DNA from: Cherax quadricarinatus
Taxonomy: Eukaryota > Arthropoda > Malacostraca > Decapoda > Parastacidae
Assembly (NCBI RefSeq): GCF_038502225.1
Contig: NC_091293.1
Span: forward strand, 9,508,138 to 9,572,137
DNA: 64,000 nt
Direction of reading: 5' to 3'
The translations under genes were made by a program, and so were the position numbers. How positions within the stretch are numbered: the stretch's first letter is position 1; every line of letters begins with the position of its first letter. Under the pieces are notes generated by a model. It was not told where the DNA came from, searched no databases, and saw only the letters and a list, made by a program, of their open reading frames with translations. Of this stretch, positions 51,907 to 62,989 are shown one piece after another.

Positions 51907-54183
51907 ACAGGGCTACAGACCAGCAAAATGTGAGCAGTCATGAAGGTCTCTTCACGAAATTCAATTTCAATAATAAAAACATACAATGGGATCAAGTAAA
52001 CCATGTCCTAAATGAAACAAGCTTGGAAGATATCCTAAACAACACGAATCCGAACATTTGCCTTGAAAAAATGAATTTTGTGGCTCTTGAGATCTGCTCA
52101 AGACACATTCCATTAAGAAAAAGAAAGAGAAGATGTAAACTAGAAAAAGAGAGACATTTCCTATACAGACGAAGGCGAAGAGTCACAGAGCTGCTGAGTG
52201 GGACCAATATATCTGAAATATGAAGGGAGGCACTAGTCAATGAAATTACAAATATCGAACTTAATCTGAAGGAATCTTATAGGAGACAAGAATCACAGGA
52301 AGAACTAAAAGCCAGAAAGGAAATTGAAAAAAAAATCAAAATACTTCTTCTCTTATGCCAAATCTAAGCAAAAAACAACATCCAGTATTGGACCCTTGCT
52401 TAGGTGGGATGAGACATACACATATGACAGCCAAAAAATGAGTGAGATACTAAAATCCCAATATAATTAAGTGTTCAGTGAGCCACTGCCCAGACTAAGG
52501 GTCGACAATCCAAATGAATTCTTTATGAATGAAACCCAAAATTTGGTCATCCCAAAAATCTCTGGTATTATTCTAACTCCACAAGACTTTGAAGAGGCAA
52601 TTAATGATATGCCCATGCACTCTGTCCCAGGCCCAGACTCGTGGAACTCCGTGTTCATCATGAATTGCAAGAAGCCCCTATCGTGTGCCTTCAGCATTTT
52701 ATGGAGAGGAAGAATGGACACAGGAGTCATCCCACACACACCAAAAACAACAGACATAGCCCCAATCCATAAAAGTGGCAGTAAAGCAATTGCAAAGAAC
52801 TACAGACCGATAGCACCAACATCCCATACCATAAAAATCTTTGAGAGGGTTCTAAGAAGCAAGATCGCCAATCACCTAGATACCCATCAGTTACACAACG
52901 CTGGTTTAGAGCAGGTCGCTCCTCCCTGTCCCAGCTCCTGGACCACTATGACAAGGTCCTGTATGCTGTAGAGGATAAACTAAATACAAATGTAGTATAT
53001 GAGATACTCCCCAGATAGGGAGCCAAGGCCGGGTCACCACTACTTGGAAAAGACCCGGGCCGGGAGAATACCGGTGAATAAAAAAATAAAAAAATGTAGT
53101 ATACACAGACTTTGCAAAAGCTTTCGACAAGTGTGACCATGGTGTAATAGCACACAAAATGCGTGATAAAGGAATAACGGGAAAAGTTGGTAGATGGATC
53201 TACAACTTCCTAACAAATAGAACACAAAGAGTAATAGTAAACAGAGTAAAGTCCCAGGCAGCCATGGTAAAAAGCTCTTTTCCACAAGGCACAGTACTCA
53301 CTCCCATTCTATTCCTCATCCTCATTTCTGACATAGACAGAGAGGTAAGCCATAGCTCTGTGTCTTTCTTTGTGGATGGCACCCGGATTACCATGGCAGT
53401 GACCTCCATCGAACACAGCGCGAGATTCAAAGTGGACATCAACCAAATCTTCGAATGGGCCACTCAAAACAATATGAAGTTCAACGAGGAGAAATTTCAA
53501 CTACTCAGATATGGTAAACTTGAAGAAATTGAAAGTGTGTCAAGGTATACGACAAATTCTAATCATACAATAGAGAGGAAAAGCAATGTGAAGGACCTGG
53601 GAGTGATAATGTCAGAGGATCTCACCTTCAAAGACCACAACAATGCATCTACCTCATCTGCTAGGAAAATGATAGGATGGATAATGAGAACCTTCAAACC
53701 TAGGGACGCCAAGCCGATAATGATTCTCTTCAAATCGCTTGTGCTCTCTAGGATGGAATATTGCTGTACATTAACGGCCTCCTTCAAGGCTGGCGACATT
53801 GCAGACCTGGAGAGTGTACAAAGAACTTTCATGGCACACATAAGTATGATAAGGCACCTAAAGTACTGGGAACGGTTGAAGGTCCTTGATCTGTATTCCC
53901 TCGAATGCAGGTGAGAGAGATACATGATATTATACACTTGGAAGGTCCTGTAGGGATTGGTACCAAACCTGCACACGAAAATCACTCCATATGAAAGCAA
54001 AAGACTCTGCAAAAGATGCAACATTCCCCTGATGAAAACCAGGGGCGCCACACGTTCACTGAGAGACAACACAGTAAGTGTTCGGGGTCCAAGGCTGTTG
54101 AATTGCTTCCCAGCATACATAAGGGAGATTACCAATAGACCCCTGGTTGTCCTCAAGAAGGCACTGGACAGGCATCTCAAGTG
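51907..54183 (+). pseudogene. CCCH-LINE copy 3: linker, RT and C-terminal domain
   Basis: 51907-52223 linker (RHIPLRKRKRRCKLEKE). RT in pieces: 52471-52971 (HSVPGPDSWNSVF, TTDIAPIHKSGSKAIAKNYRPIAPTS), then after the R2 insertion 53105-53914 (YTDFAKAFDKCDHG, SSFPQGTVLTPILF, FFVDGTRI). The active-site pair reads VDG where copies 1 and 2 read ADD, so the second catalytic Asp is lost. C-terminal SVRGPRLLNCFPAYIREITN at 53957-54183. Several stops and frameshifts. Confidence 0.84.
53000..53091 (+). repeat. Short R2 repeat, 5'-truncated copy
   Basis: 92 bp matching the end of 32906-33160, plus a GAATAAAAAAATAAA tail. Flanked by the 12-bp duplication AAATGTAGTATA (52988-52999 and 53092-53103), so it is a retroposed element with an A-rich tail. 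Confidence 0.88.
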
Positions 54184-54332
54184 AGCACCCGATCAACCGG
54201 GCTGTGGTTTGTACGTCAGCTTGCGTACAGCCAGCAGTAACAGCCTGGTTGATCAGGCCCTGATCCACCATGAGGCCTGGTCTCAGATCAGGCCGCGGGG
54301 GCGTTGTCTCCCGAAACCCTGTCCAGGTAAAC

Positions 54333-54545
54333 ACATCTATAGAAACAGGGCAGCTACCTGAGGTATGGAAGACAGCAAATGTAGTTCCAGTTTTTAAAAA
54401 ATGAGACAGACATGAAGCACGAAGGTACAGACCAGTGTCACTAACATGTATAGTATGCAAAGTCATGGAGAAGATTATCAGGAGAAGAGTGGTGGAGCAC
54501 CTACAAAAGAATGAGCTTATCAACGAAAGCAAGCACGGTTTCAGG
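54333..54545 (+). pseudogene. CR1-A copy 2: RT entry region
   Basis: Encodes TGQLPEVWKTANVVPVFKK, then RPVSLTCIVCKVMEKIIRRRVVEHLQKNELINESKHGF. A stop lies after VFKK. It breaks at CAGG (54542-54545) where the LTR element begins and resumes at 59942. Confidence 0.83.
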
Positions 54546-55331
54546 TGTGATGTAGTCCAGCTTGTGAGGTCTCTGGGGAGACCTAATTTAACCAATTATA
54601 TGGTCACACCTTGCCTTGGCGAACGTCTGTCAGCCACGCCCACGTCTGAGGTCTTTTGTTCTTGACGGCGTCAGACCTAGGCGTCAGGTCGTACACGTGG
54701 TTGTGGAGGGTGCTTGGACCACGATATAAGCCCAAGGAACAGCTGAGCAGAGGAGATTCGTGCGGAGCACTGGCCTGGGTGCAGAGCTCCTGAGCAGAGA
54801 CTTCGAGCGGAGCTGCTGCTGGGGTGCAGGGCTCGGGAGAAGGCTGCTGTAGTCTCTGGAGGAGACTGTTGGAGGCATTGGGCTGTGTAGGTCTTGGGAC
54901 CTGTGGCTTAGTTCCTGTGATGAACTGTCCTCTGAACTATATCGTAAGTTATATTCTGTTTTGCCAAGCTAATTGTTTTCCCGGTCTCACTGCTTATGTG
55001 TACCACCCCATTTATCTAAACCAATGATGTACTCCTGTTCCCAAATATATTATTGTACAAGGACTTAATAATAAACTGCGTTTGAGTAGAATAGTAATAT
55101 TCACTGTCCCCGTTATTTATTCTTATTTCCATTTATTTATGTTTAGTTAAAGTAGTGAGAGGGTGAGTAGTGTGGAGTGGTGGGTAGTGTAATGAGAGGT
55201 GAAGTTGTAGTCACCAGTGACCTCACATTACCTACCTACCTCCGCACTCATCCCTCCTACTGCCTCGCCTGTCCCCTACCTACTGACTCCCTCCCCGTAC
55301 CCCCATATTCCCCTAACCAATACACATGACA
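54546..55331 (+). repeat. LARD-like element, 5' LTR
   Basis: 786 bp, ends TGTGATG and CATGACA. A TATA-like ATATAAG at about 54723 and AATAAA at about 55068 would frame the R region. It lacks a 28-bp and a 4-bp stretch present in the 3' LTR. Confidence 0.88.
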
Positions 55332-56387
55332 TGGTGTCTAAGCAGTGGTGGTTCTTCTTATTTTTATAGTAGGAACCAGTCCCATGTGCCTTATTTTTGA
55401 CTGCTCGGTTATACTTATGTTATGCTACCTTTTTTTTTTCTTGTGTGTGTAAAGCTAAAGTAAGTATCTGTATGATATTATAATCCTAGTGACCTTAGCT
55501 GACCTTTTTTTTAGACGGTGGGTCTGAATAATTGTTTGGGTGTAATATTATATTTGGTGGAGTTGGTTGTTGGTTTGAGATAAATGGTGGAGAATATCAG
55601 TATTTGGGTGAGACTTTTGGGGAAAGCAATTACTGGCCGAAATTGAATATTTACAGAGGAACGAGAAGTCACCCAGCCCGCCTTAGAAGACTCACCCAAA
55701 ACTATCACCCATTGAAGAGTTGCCTATGATTGCTGTCCACCTGATGTGCCCAGTCACCCAGCTGATGTGCCCAGTCACCCACCTGATGTGCCCAGTCACC
55801 CAGCTGATGTGCCCCAGTAGATGTATTGCTGCCCTGGTCTGTCATCCAGTGTAGTGGGTGTCTGCGTCACCCAGCCTCTGTGACCATCACCCGCGGACCG
55901 CCTGTAACCCGCAGTTGCCAGGGATGGGTGACCGCACCTGCTGTTGATGACCTGAAGTGACCTCCCCTCACCTCGAGCAACTGACCATAGCCTGCTACTG
56001 CTGATGTCGGCTGCTGTGATGCTGTCTGCTATGCTGTGGCCGTGCTGTGATGCTGTCTGCTATGCTGTGGCCGTGCTGTGATGTTGTCTGCTATGCTGGG
56101 ACCGTGCCGGGTTGCTGAGATGTTGGGACCGTGCTGTGATGCAGTAGCCGTGCTGTGATGCTGCGATGCTGCCTAGCTCAAGAGGAGGAGATGGCGGTGA
56201 TGCTGCAGTGGTGTATGAGGGATTCTGGTTGGTGTGCCAGGATAAGAGAGTCTACTACGATGAAACTGCCATCCTCGGAGATGTGGAAGGACGCGAGCCG
56301 CGGAGATGGACTCCAGCTGCTGGGACCAGCCTGCTTTCAAGGGCGGTATGGAGGTGTATCTTGCCTTGCTGGTCGACCTATACATAA
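55332..56387 (+). other. LARD-like element, internal region, left
   Basis: Begins with TGGTGTCTAAGCAGTGG (55332-55348), the expected place of a tRNA primer site; the tRNA is unassigned. It has a tandem array of a 24-25-bp unit containing CCAGCTGATGTGCCCAGTCA at about 55735-55815, and a second array with GCTATGCTGTGGCCGTGCTG at about 56010-56110. A short open stretch at 56166-56387 reads VYEGFWLVCQDKRVYYDETA; I cannot identify it. Confidence 0.7.
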
Positions 56388-58384
56388 GAACATAAGAACG
56401 AAGGAACACTGCAGCAGGCCTACTGGCCCATGCGAGGCAGGTCCAAGTCTCCTACCGGCTTAAGCCAATGCACCCAACCTAGTCAGGTCAGGTCACCTTG
56501 ACTTAAGGGAGGAACACGGCAACCGTCCTAGTAGCACAAGCTAATCAGGTCCAACTCACACCCACCCACACCCACTCATGTATTTATCCAATCTATTTTT
56601 AAAGCTACACAACGTTCTGGCCTCTAGGACTGTACTTGGGAGTTTGTTCCACTCATCCACAACTCTATTACCAAACCAGTACTTTCCTATATCCTTCCTG
56701 AATCTGAATTTTTCTAACTTAAAACCATTGCTGCGAGTCCTGTCTAGGCTAGATATTTTCAGCACACTATTTACATCCCCTTTATTTATGCCTGTCTTCC
56801 ATTTATACACCTCAGTCATATCCCCCCTAATTCTACGTCTTTCTAGAGAGTGCAGATTCAGGGACCTTAGTCTAGCCTCATAGGGAAGGTTTCTGATACA
56901 TGGGATCAACTTTGTCATCCTCCTTTGTACATTTTCCAGAGCATTTATATCCATTCTGTAATACGGTGACCAAAACTGTGCAGCATAATCTAAATGAGGC
57001 CTAACCAAGGATGTATAGAGTTGAAGAACAACCTGAGGACTCCTATTATTTATGCTTCTTGATATGAAGCCAAGGATTCTATAAACTTTATTGCGAACAC
57101 TTATGCACTGTTGTCTTGGTTTCAGATTACTGCTAACCAGACCTCCTAAATCTTTTTCGCAATCCGTAATATTAAGATCTACATTATTTAGTTTATATGT
57201 GGCTTGGTTATTGTCCTGTCCAACATTTAGAACTTTGCATTTGTCTATATTAAACTGCATCTGCCACCTCTCCGACCACTGCATCAGTCTATTCAAATCT
57301 TCCTGGAGTGCTCTAATGTCCTCGTCAGAATGAATTCGACGGCCTATTTTGGTGTCATCGGCAAACTTGCTGATGTCGCTCTTTATGCCCTCATCTATGT
57401 CGTTTATGTATATTGTGAACAGAAGGGGGCCCAACACTGACCCCTGTGGAACACCGCTCGTGACGCTTCCCCACTCTGATTTCTCCCCATTTATGCAAAC
57501 TCTCTGCTGCCTATTTGTCAACCATGCCTCTATCCAGGAAAAAATTTCTCCTCCTATTCCATGTGCCTTAATTTTCCTCAATAGTCTCTGATGTGGGACC
57601 CTGTCAAAAGCCTTACTGAAGTCCATATACACAATATCATATTCATTACCATGATCTACCTCCTCAAATACCTTAGTGAAAAAGTTAATAAATTCGTAAG
57701 GCAGGAACGCCCCTTTGTAAAACCATGCTGAGATTCGTTGATTAATTTATGCTTTTCAAGGTGGCTACGAACTGCCTCGGCAATTACTGATTCCATAAAT
57801 TTTCCCACTATGGAGGTTAGGCTTATTGGTCTATAGTTTGAAGCTAAGGACCTGTCACCTGCTTTGAAAATAGGTATCACATTTGCCATTTTCCACTTAT
57901 CTGGCACCATGCCAGTTTGTAGTGATATGTTGAAAAGATTAGCCAAAGGTTTGCTAAGCTCCTCTTTACATTCCTTTAGAACCCTTGCATACAGTTCATC
58001 AGGGCCTGGGGATTTGTTAGGTTTTAATTTATCTATTTGCCTAAGGACCATGTCACTTGTGACCCTAATCGTGCAGTTTATTATCGTCCTGTTCCACATA
58101 ATTTATCATTTCTGGAATATCGCTGGTATCCTCCTGTGTAAAAACTGAGAGGAAGTATGTGTTAAAACTTCTACACATTTCCTTATCACTGTCAGTGAGC
58201 TGACCCGAGGAACTTTTGAGTGAGCCTATCTTGTCCCTGATCTTACTTCTGTATACCTGAAAGAATCCTTTTGGGTTAGTCTTCGAATCTCTTGCAACTT
58301 TAACCTCATAATCTCTTTTTGCTTTTCTAATTCCTTTTTTTTATTTCTCTCTTTAACTGAATATATCGATTTCTTAATTGCCCC
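56388..58384 (-). mobile_element. CR1 family B, copy 3 (5'-truncated)
   Basis: 2.0-kb minus-strand CR1-B, 3' end at TAAGAACA repeats (56388-56400), 5' truncated in the linker before RT. About 95 per cent or more identical by eye to 45523-47520. Confidence 0.9.
56556..58099 (-). pseudogene. CR1-B copy 3: reverse transcriptase
   Basis: 57656-58099 holds LKPNKSPGPDELYARV, NVIPIFKAGDRSLASNYRPISLTS and HGFTKGRSCLTNLLTF; a one-base deletion in an A-run near 57680 shifts the frame. 56556-57632 continues with DFSKAFDRVPHQ, SGVPQGSVLGPLLF, KFADDTKIG and the complete C-terminal domain to SGCGWV. Differences from the intact copy are few (KDLGGLV for KDLGVLV, EARLRSL for EDRLRAL). Confidence 0.9.
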
Positions 58385-59099
58385 GGTATGCGACCGGTAT
58401 GCGGGGATGTCCTGCCAGCCATGAGAGACAATTGATAGTGTGAGATGTCCCCAGCCTACTTTGACTTGCCAGAAGTGTTAGTGTTACCTGTGTGAAATAA
58501 GGTGACCTTGAATACGGTCCAGTGATTGTGGCTGCCTTGTTTTATGAGGCCAGTGAATCCTAGTAGTGGCATAGGATAATGGAGGGTCTTAGCTGCGATG
58601 CCTGCCCTGTCTCGATTTTCGGATGTTGTAGTGTGCATGTGAAGTGTGCCGAAAATGCGACCTTGGTGGTCGTGAAGTGGTCCAGTTGCAGTTACTTGAA
58701 AGAATGCAACCCGTTGGAGCAGTTTTCCACGCCATAGAAGCGTAGAGAGGTTTGGCCTAATGGTTAACGTGCGAGGGTGACTAGCATTGGCTAGTGAATT
58801 TCTAGTAGAGGTAGGGAAGGCACTGGATCCCGATATTTAGGCTTAAGGAGAAATGATGGGTAAGGAGGCTTTGCACCAGAGAGCAACTATTATGCTGGTC
58901 AACTGCCAGGTGTACTGATTATGCTGCCTTGTGGTAGATGAGAAGGTTGAGGGAAATATATGTAATTGAATAATATTGTGTTATGTATAATTTTGTCTTT
59001 GTATTCTAATAGAATTAAGGGGTTAGGATTAAAATAGTCTAATAACTAGGACAAATTGTCCTAGTTCTCAGATATTTTAAATTGGGGGAGAAAGGGGGA
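58385..59099 (+). other. LARD-like element, internal region, right, with polypurine tract
   Basis: About 715 bp with no coding sequence I recognise. It ends in GGGGGAGAAAGGGGGA (59084-59099), a textbook polypurine tract abutting TGTGATG of the 3' LTR. Confidence 0.75.
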
Positions 59100-59937
59100 T
59101 GTGATGTAGTCCAGCTGGGCTTGTGAGGTCTCTGGGGAGACCTAATTTAACCAATTATATGGTCACGCCTTGCCTTAGCAAACGTCTGTCAGCCACGCCC
59201 ACGTCTGAGGTCTTTTGTTCTTGACGGCGTCAGACCTAGGCGTCAGGTCGTACACGTGGTTGTGGAGGGTGCTTGGACCACGATATAAGCCCAAGGAACA
59301 GCTGAGCAGAGGAGATTCGTGCGGAGCACTGGCCTGGGTGCAGAGCTCCTGAGCAGAGACTTCAAGCGGAGCTGCTGCTGGGGTGCAGGGCTCGGGAGAA
59401 GGCTGCTGAAGTCTCTTGAGGAGACTGTTGGAGGCATTGGGCAGAGTACTGGCTTGGCGCAGAACTCGTGCTGTGTAGGTCTTGGGACCTGTGGCTTAGT
59501 TCCTGCGATGAACTGTCCTCTGAACTATATCGTAAGTTATATTCTGTTTCGCCAAGCTAATTGTATTCCCGGTCTCACTGCTTATGTGTACCACCCCATT
59601 TATCTAAACCAATGATATACTCCTGTTCCCAAATATATTATTGTACAAGGACTTAATAATAAACTGTGTTTGAGTAGAATAGTAATATTCACTGTCCCCG
59701 TTATTTATTCTTATTTCCATTTATTTATGTTTAGTTAAAGTAGTGAGAGGGTGAGTAGTGTGGAGTGGTGGGTAGAGTAATGAGAGGTGAAGTTGTAGTC
59801 ACCAGTGACCTCATATTACCTACCTACCTCCGCACTCATCCCTCCTACTGCCTCGCCTGTCCCCTACCTACTGACTCCCTCCGCTTACCCCCATATTCCC
59901 CGATTATTCCCCTAATCATTACCCCCCGTACATGACA
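59100..59937 (+). repeat. LARD-like element, 3' LTR
   Basis: 838 bp; matches 54546-55331 with a few substitutions and a 28-bp insertion near 59445 relative to it, and a longer end before CATGACA. Confidence 0.88.
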
Positions 59938-59941
59938 CAGG

Positions 59942-60585
59942 GACGGGAAATCCTGTCACAAACCTACTGGAGTTTCATGACAGGGTGACAACAGTAAGAC
60001 AAGAGAGAGAGGTGTGGGTAGATTGCATTTTCTATGGACTATAAGAAGGCGTTTGACACAGTTTCACATAAGAGACTAGTGCAAAAGCTGGAGGACCAGG
60101 CAGGAATAACAGGGAAGGCACTGCAATGGATCAGTTAATACCTATCAGGAAGACAACAGCGGGTCATGGTACATGGCGAGGCGTCCGAGTTGGCGACTGT
60201 GACGAGCAGGGTTCCACTGGGGTCAGTCCTAGGACCAGTGCTGTTTCTGGTTTTTGTGAATGATATGACGGAAGGAATAGACTGAGAAGTATCCCTGTTT
60301 GCAGATGATGTGAAGTTGATGAGAAGAATTTAATTGGACGGGAACCAGGCAGAACTACAAAGGGATCTGGACAGGCTGCAGGCCTGGTCCAGCAACTGGC
60401 TCCTGGAGTTCAACCCCACCAAGTGCAAAGTCATGAAGATTGGAGAAGGGCAAAGAAGACTGCAAACGGAGTACAGTCTAGGGCACCGGAGACTACAAAC
60501 CTCACACAAGAGAAAGGACCTTGGGGTGAGTATAACACCGGGCACATCTGCTGAGGTGCATATCAACCAAATAACTGCTGCATCT
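59942..60585 (+). pseudogene. CR1-A copy 2: RT palm
   Basis: Continues from 54545: GNPVTNLLEFHDRVTTVRQERE, KKAFDTVSHKRLV, then SRVPLGSVLGPVLF (family: GVPQGSVLG), FADDVKLMRRI near 60300 and FNPTKCKVMKIGEGQRRLQTEY. Several stops (near 60137, 60284, 60333). It breaks at CTGCATCT (60578-60585). Confidence 0.83.
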
Positions 60586-61665
60586 GGAGAAAATTTTCCC
60601 CAAGAGAGGGGTATCAGCCCCCTTCAGCCCCTTTCAGCCCGTTTCAGCCCTGAGGGGCCCAGCCCTCTCAGAAGGGGCAAGCATCTTGTTTACTGCTACG
60701 TCAGGTAATTACCAACAAATGTTTAACCAGTGTGTACCAGTACGAGCATGTGACATGGTCATGCAACTCTTTGCAAGAGACTAGTGTTGCAAGTAGCATA
60801 GTTTAAATGAGACAATCTCTTACCTTAGTAGGACAATTAAAGAAATCCTGCACCCACTTTATTAGCATGGTAAAGATAGTGTACATTGTTGTCTATGCTT
60901 AGATAGCAAGAATCAAGCATTCTGCTTTGCTTCCTGGTGGAAGTTTGGCAAGGAGGGAAAATGTGCTAGGTCAGCTCTTTCTTTGTGGCTAGGGGCAGTG
61001 GTGGCAGAGTGGTGCTGTGGAATCTTCAGATTGCTTTTGACCCTGCTGGGGGACACATTGACGCCGGGATAACCAACAAAGAACATTGATGCGTGCATTT
61101 TTGTCCATAAAAGTATCTCAGTAGACACTTACAGAGAAATATGATCAGCTTCTTTAGTGACATTATGTGAACAAATCTTGATGAACAGTGTAACAATGAG
61201 TGTTGCGATCCTAACAGAGTGTAGTGCGACATTCTTCAAAGAACACGTCTGCTTCAATCAAGACACCTATATCCGAATCACACATGGGTCCGATACAGAT
61301 ACCCAGGTAAGTCTAGTAAGTAATAAGACTAGCTAGGTCAGCTGCACAGCAGATAGCTGGTACATTTCTTTCTAGATGTACCATACACTCGGTTATGAGA
61401 GGGCCATCGAGCCCACACACGTGAGTACAGAATTCAATGAATCCAGTCAGCATTCAGTAATGGAAAATACTGACATAACACCCCCTAGGGGCAATTATAC
61501 TCACCCATAATAATTTATATTCCAACCCTTGAGGAAGTGCATACAACAGCTTCTCAAGACATCGCCTACAGGGATGGCTGTGTAGGAGAAAGCTGTCTTT
61601 CAAGCTAAGTCTCCCTACAGTCCACTTTTTAATATTTGACTTAGCTTGTAGCATTATCCTCAACA
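60586..61665. mobile_element. Unclassified 1.08-kb insertion
   Basis: Interrupts CR1-A between 8-bp direct repeats CTGCATCT (60578-60585, 61666-61673). No coding capacity. It starts with the palindromic GGAGAAAATTTTCC and then CAGCCC repeats. If one base of the repeat is assigned to it, the ends are TG...CA, as in a solo LTR; the ends are not inverted repeats of useful length. Solo LTR or an unknown retroelement are both possible. Confidence 0.6.
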
Positions 61666-62233
61666 CTGCATCTTCCGGGCACCTAGCAAACTTAAGAATA
61701 ACATTCTGACATCTTAATAAGGAATTGTTCAGGATCCTGTACACTGTGAATGCTAGGCCCATATTGGAATATGCAACACCAGTTTGGAACCCACACCTAG
61801 CTTGGCATGTAAGGAAACTAAAGAAAGTGCAAAGGTTTGCAACTAGACTGGTCCCAGAGATAAGGAGTATGTCCTACGAGGAGAAGTTAAGAGAAATCGA
61901 CCTGACCACACTAGAGGACAGAAGAGTTTAGGGGGGATATGATAACGACATACAAAATACTGAGAGGAATCGACAAGGTTAACATAGACATGATGTTCCA
62001 GGGATGGGACACAGCAACAAGGGGACACAGTTGGAAGCTGAAGATTCAGATGAATCACAGGGATGTTATGAAGTATTTTTTTAGTCATAGAGTTGTGAGG
62101 AAGTGGAATAGTTTGGGAAGTGATGTGGTGGAGGTAGGATCCATACATAGCTTTAAGAAGAGGTATGATAAAGCTCAAGGAATGGGAAGAATGACCTAGT
62201 AGCAGCCAGCGAAAGAGGTGGGGCGAGGAGCTG
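61666..62233 (+). pseudogene. CR1-A copy 2: C-terminal domain and 3' end
   Basis: 61725-61931: VNARPILEYATPVWNPHLAWHVRKLKKVQRFATRLVPE, SYEEKLREIDLTTLEDRRV, then a frameshift; 61939-62199: MITTYKILRGIDKVN, GHSWKLKIQMNHRD, YFFSHRVVRKWNSL. This supplies the 3' end that copy 1 shares at 9671-9714. Confidence 0.85.
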
Positions 62234-62985
62234 TATACCTGGAGAGAGTTCCTGGGGTCTGCGCCTCCACGGTCCGGTCTGTGACCAGGCCTCATGGTGG
62301 ATCAGGACCTGAGCAACCAGGCTGTTACTGCTGGCCACACATAATCCAAAGTACGAACCACAGCCCAGCTGGTCAGGTGCTCACTTTAGGTGCCTGTCCA
62401 GTGCGTGCGTGAAGACAGCCAGGGGTCTATTGGTAATCCCTCAGATGTATGCTGGGAGGCAGGTGAATAGTCTTGACCCCCTGACACTTCTTGTGTTGTC
62501 TGTTATCGTGCTAGTGGCACCACTGCTTTTCATTGGGGAGATGTTGCTCCGTCTGCTGATTCTTTTGTTTTTGTAGGGAGTGATTTTCATGTGCAAGTCT
62601 GGTTCTAGTCCCTCTAGGGTTTCCCAGGTGTATATAATCATGTATCTCTCCCTCCTGCGTTCTAGGGAATACAGGTTTAGAAACTTCAAGCGTTTCCAGT
62701 AACTGAGGTGGTTTATTGCAGTTATGCGTGCCGTGAAGGTTCTCTCTACATTTTCTAGGTCAGCAATTTCACCTGCCTTGAAAGGTGCTGTTAGTGTGCA
62801 GCAATATTCCAGCCTAAATATAACAAGCTACCTGAAGAGTGTCATCATGGGCTTGGCATCCCTAGTTTTGAAGGTTCTTATTATCCATCCTGTCATTTTT
62901 CTAGCAGATGCCACTGATACAATATTATGGGCCTTGAAGGTGAAATCCTCTGACATGATCACCCCCCAAGTCTTTGACATTAGTT
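62234..62985 (-). mobile_element. CCCH-LINE copy 4, 3' end only
   Basis: Minus-strand 3' portion: GC-rich end, C-terminal coding (KFLNLYSLERRRERYMIIYTWETLEGL, SVRGSRLFTCLPAYI at 62441-62689) and the upstream thumb region to about 62985, where it is 5'-truncated. A stop/frameshift follows LPAYI. Confidence 0.82.
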
Positions 62986-62989
62986 TCTC

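Larger units (their letters stand above)
51902..54332 (+). mobile_element. CCCH-LINE copy 3, right part
   Basis: Continues the LINE cut at 42255: rest of endonuclease/linker, RT, C-terminal domain and GC-rich 3' end. Interrupted by a 92-bp R2 repeat at 53000-53091. More diverged than copies 1 and 2. Confidence 0.87.
54546..59937 (+). mobile_element. LTR retrotransposon without gag/pol (LARD-like)
   Basis: 5.4 kb: LTRs 54546-55331 and 59100-59937, primer-site-like TGGTGTCTAAGCAGTGG at 55332, and polypurine tract before the 3' LTR. Flanked by 4-bp CAGG (54542-54545, 59938-59941). After subtracting the nested CR1-B (56388-58384) the internal region is about 1.77 kb with no recognisable gag, protease, RT or integrase. 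Such coding-free elements depend on a partner for mobility. I do not know its family. Confidence 0.83.

Noticed and set aside
55735..56165. Tandem repeats as a CRISPR-like or satellite array
   Set aside because: Units are contiguous without spacers and lie inside an LTR element of a eukaryotic genome.
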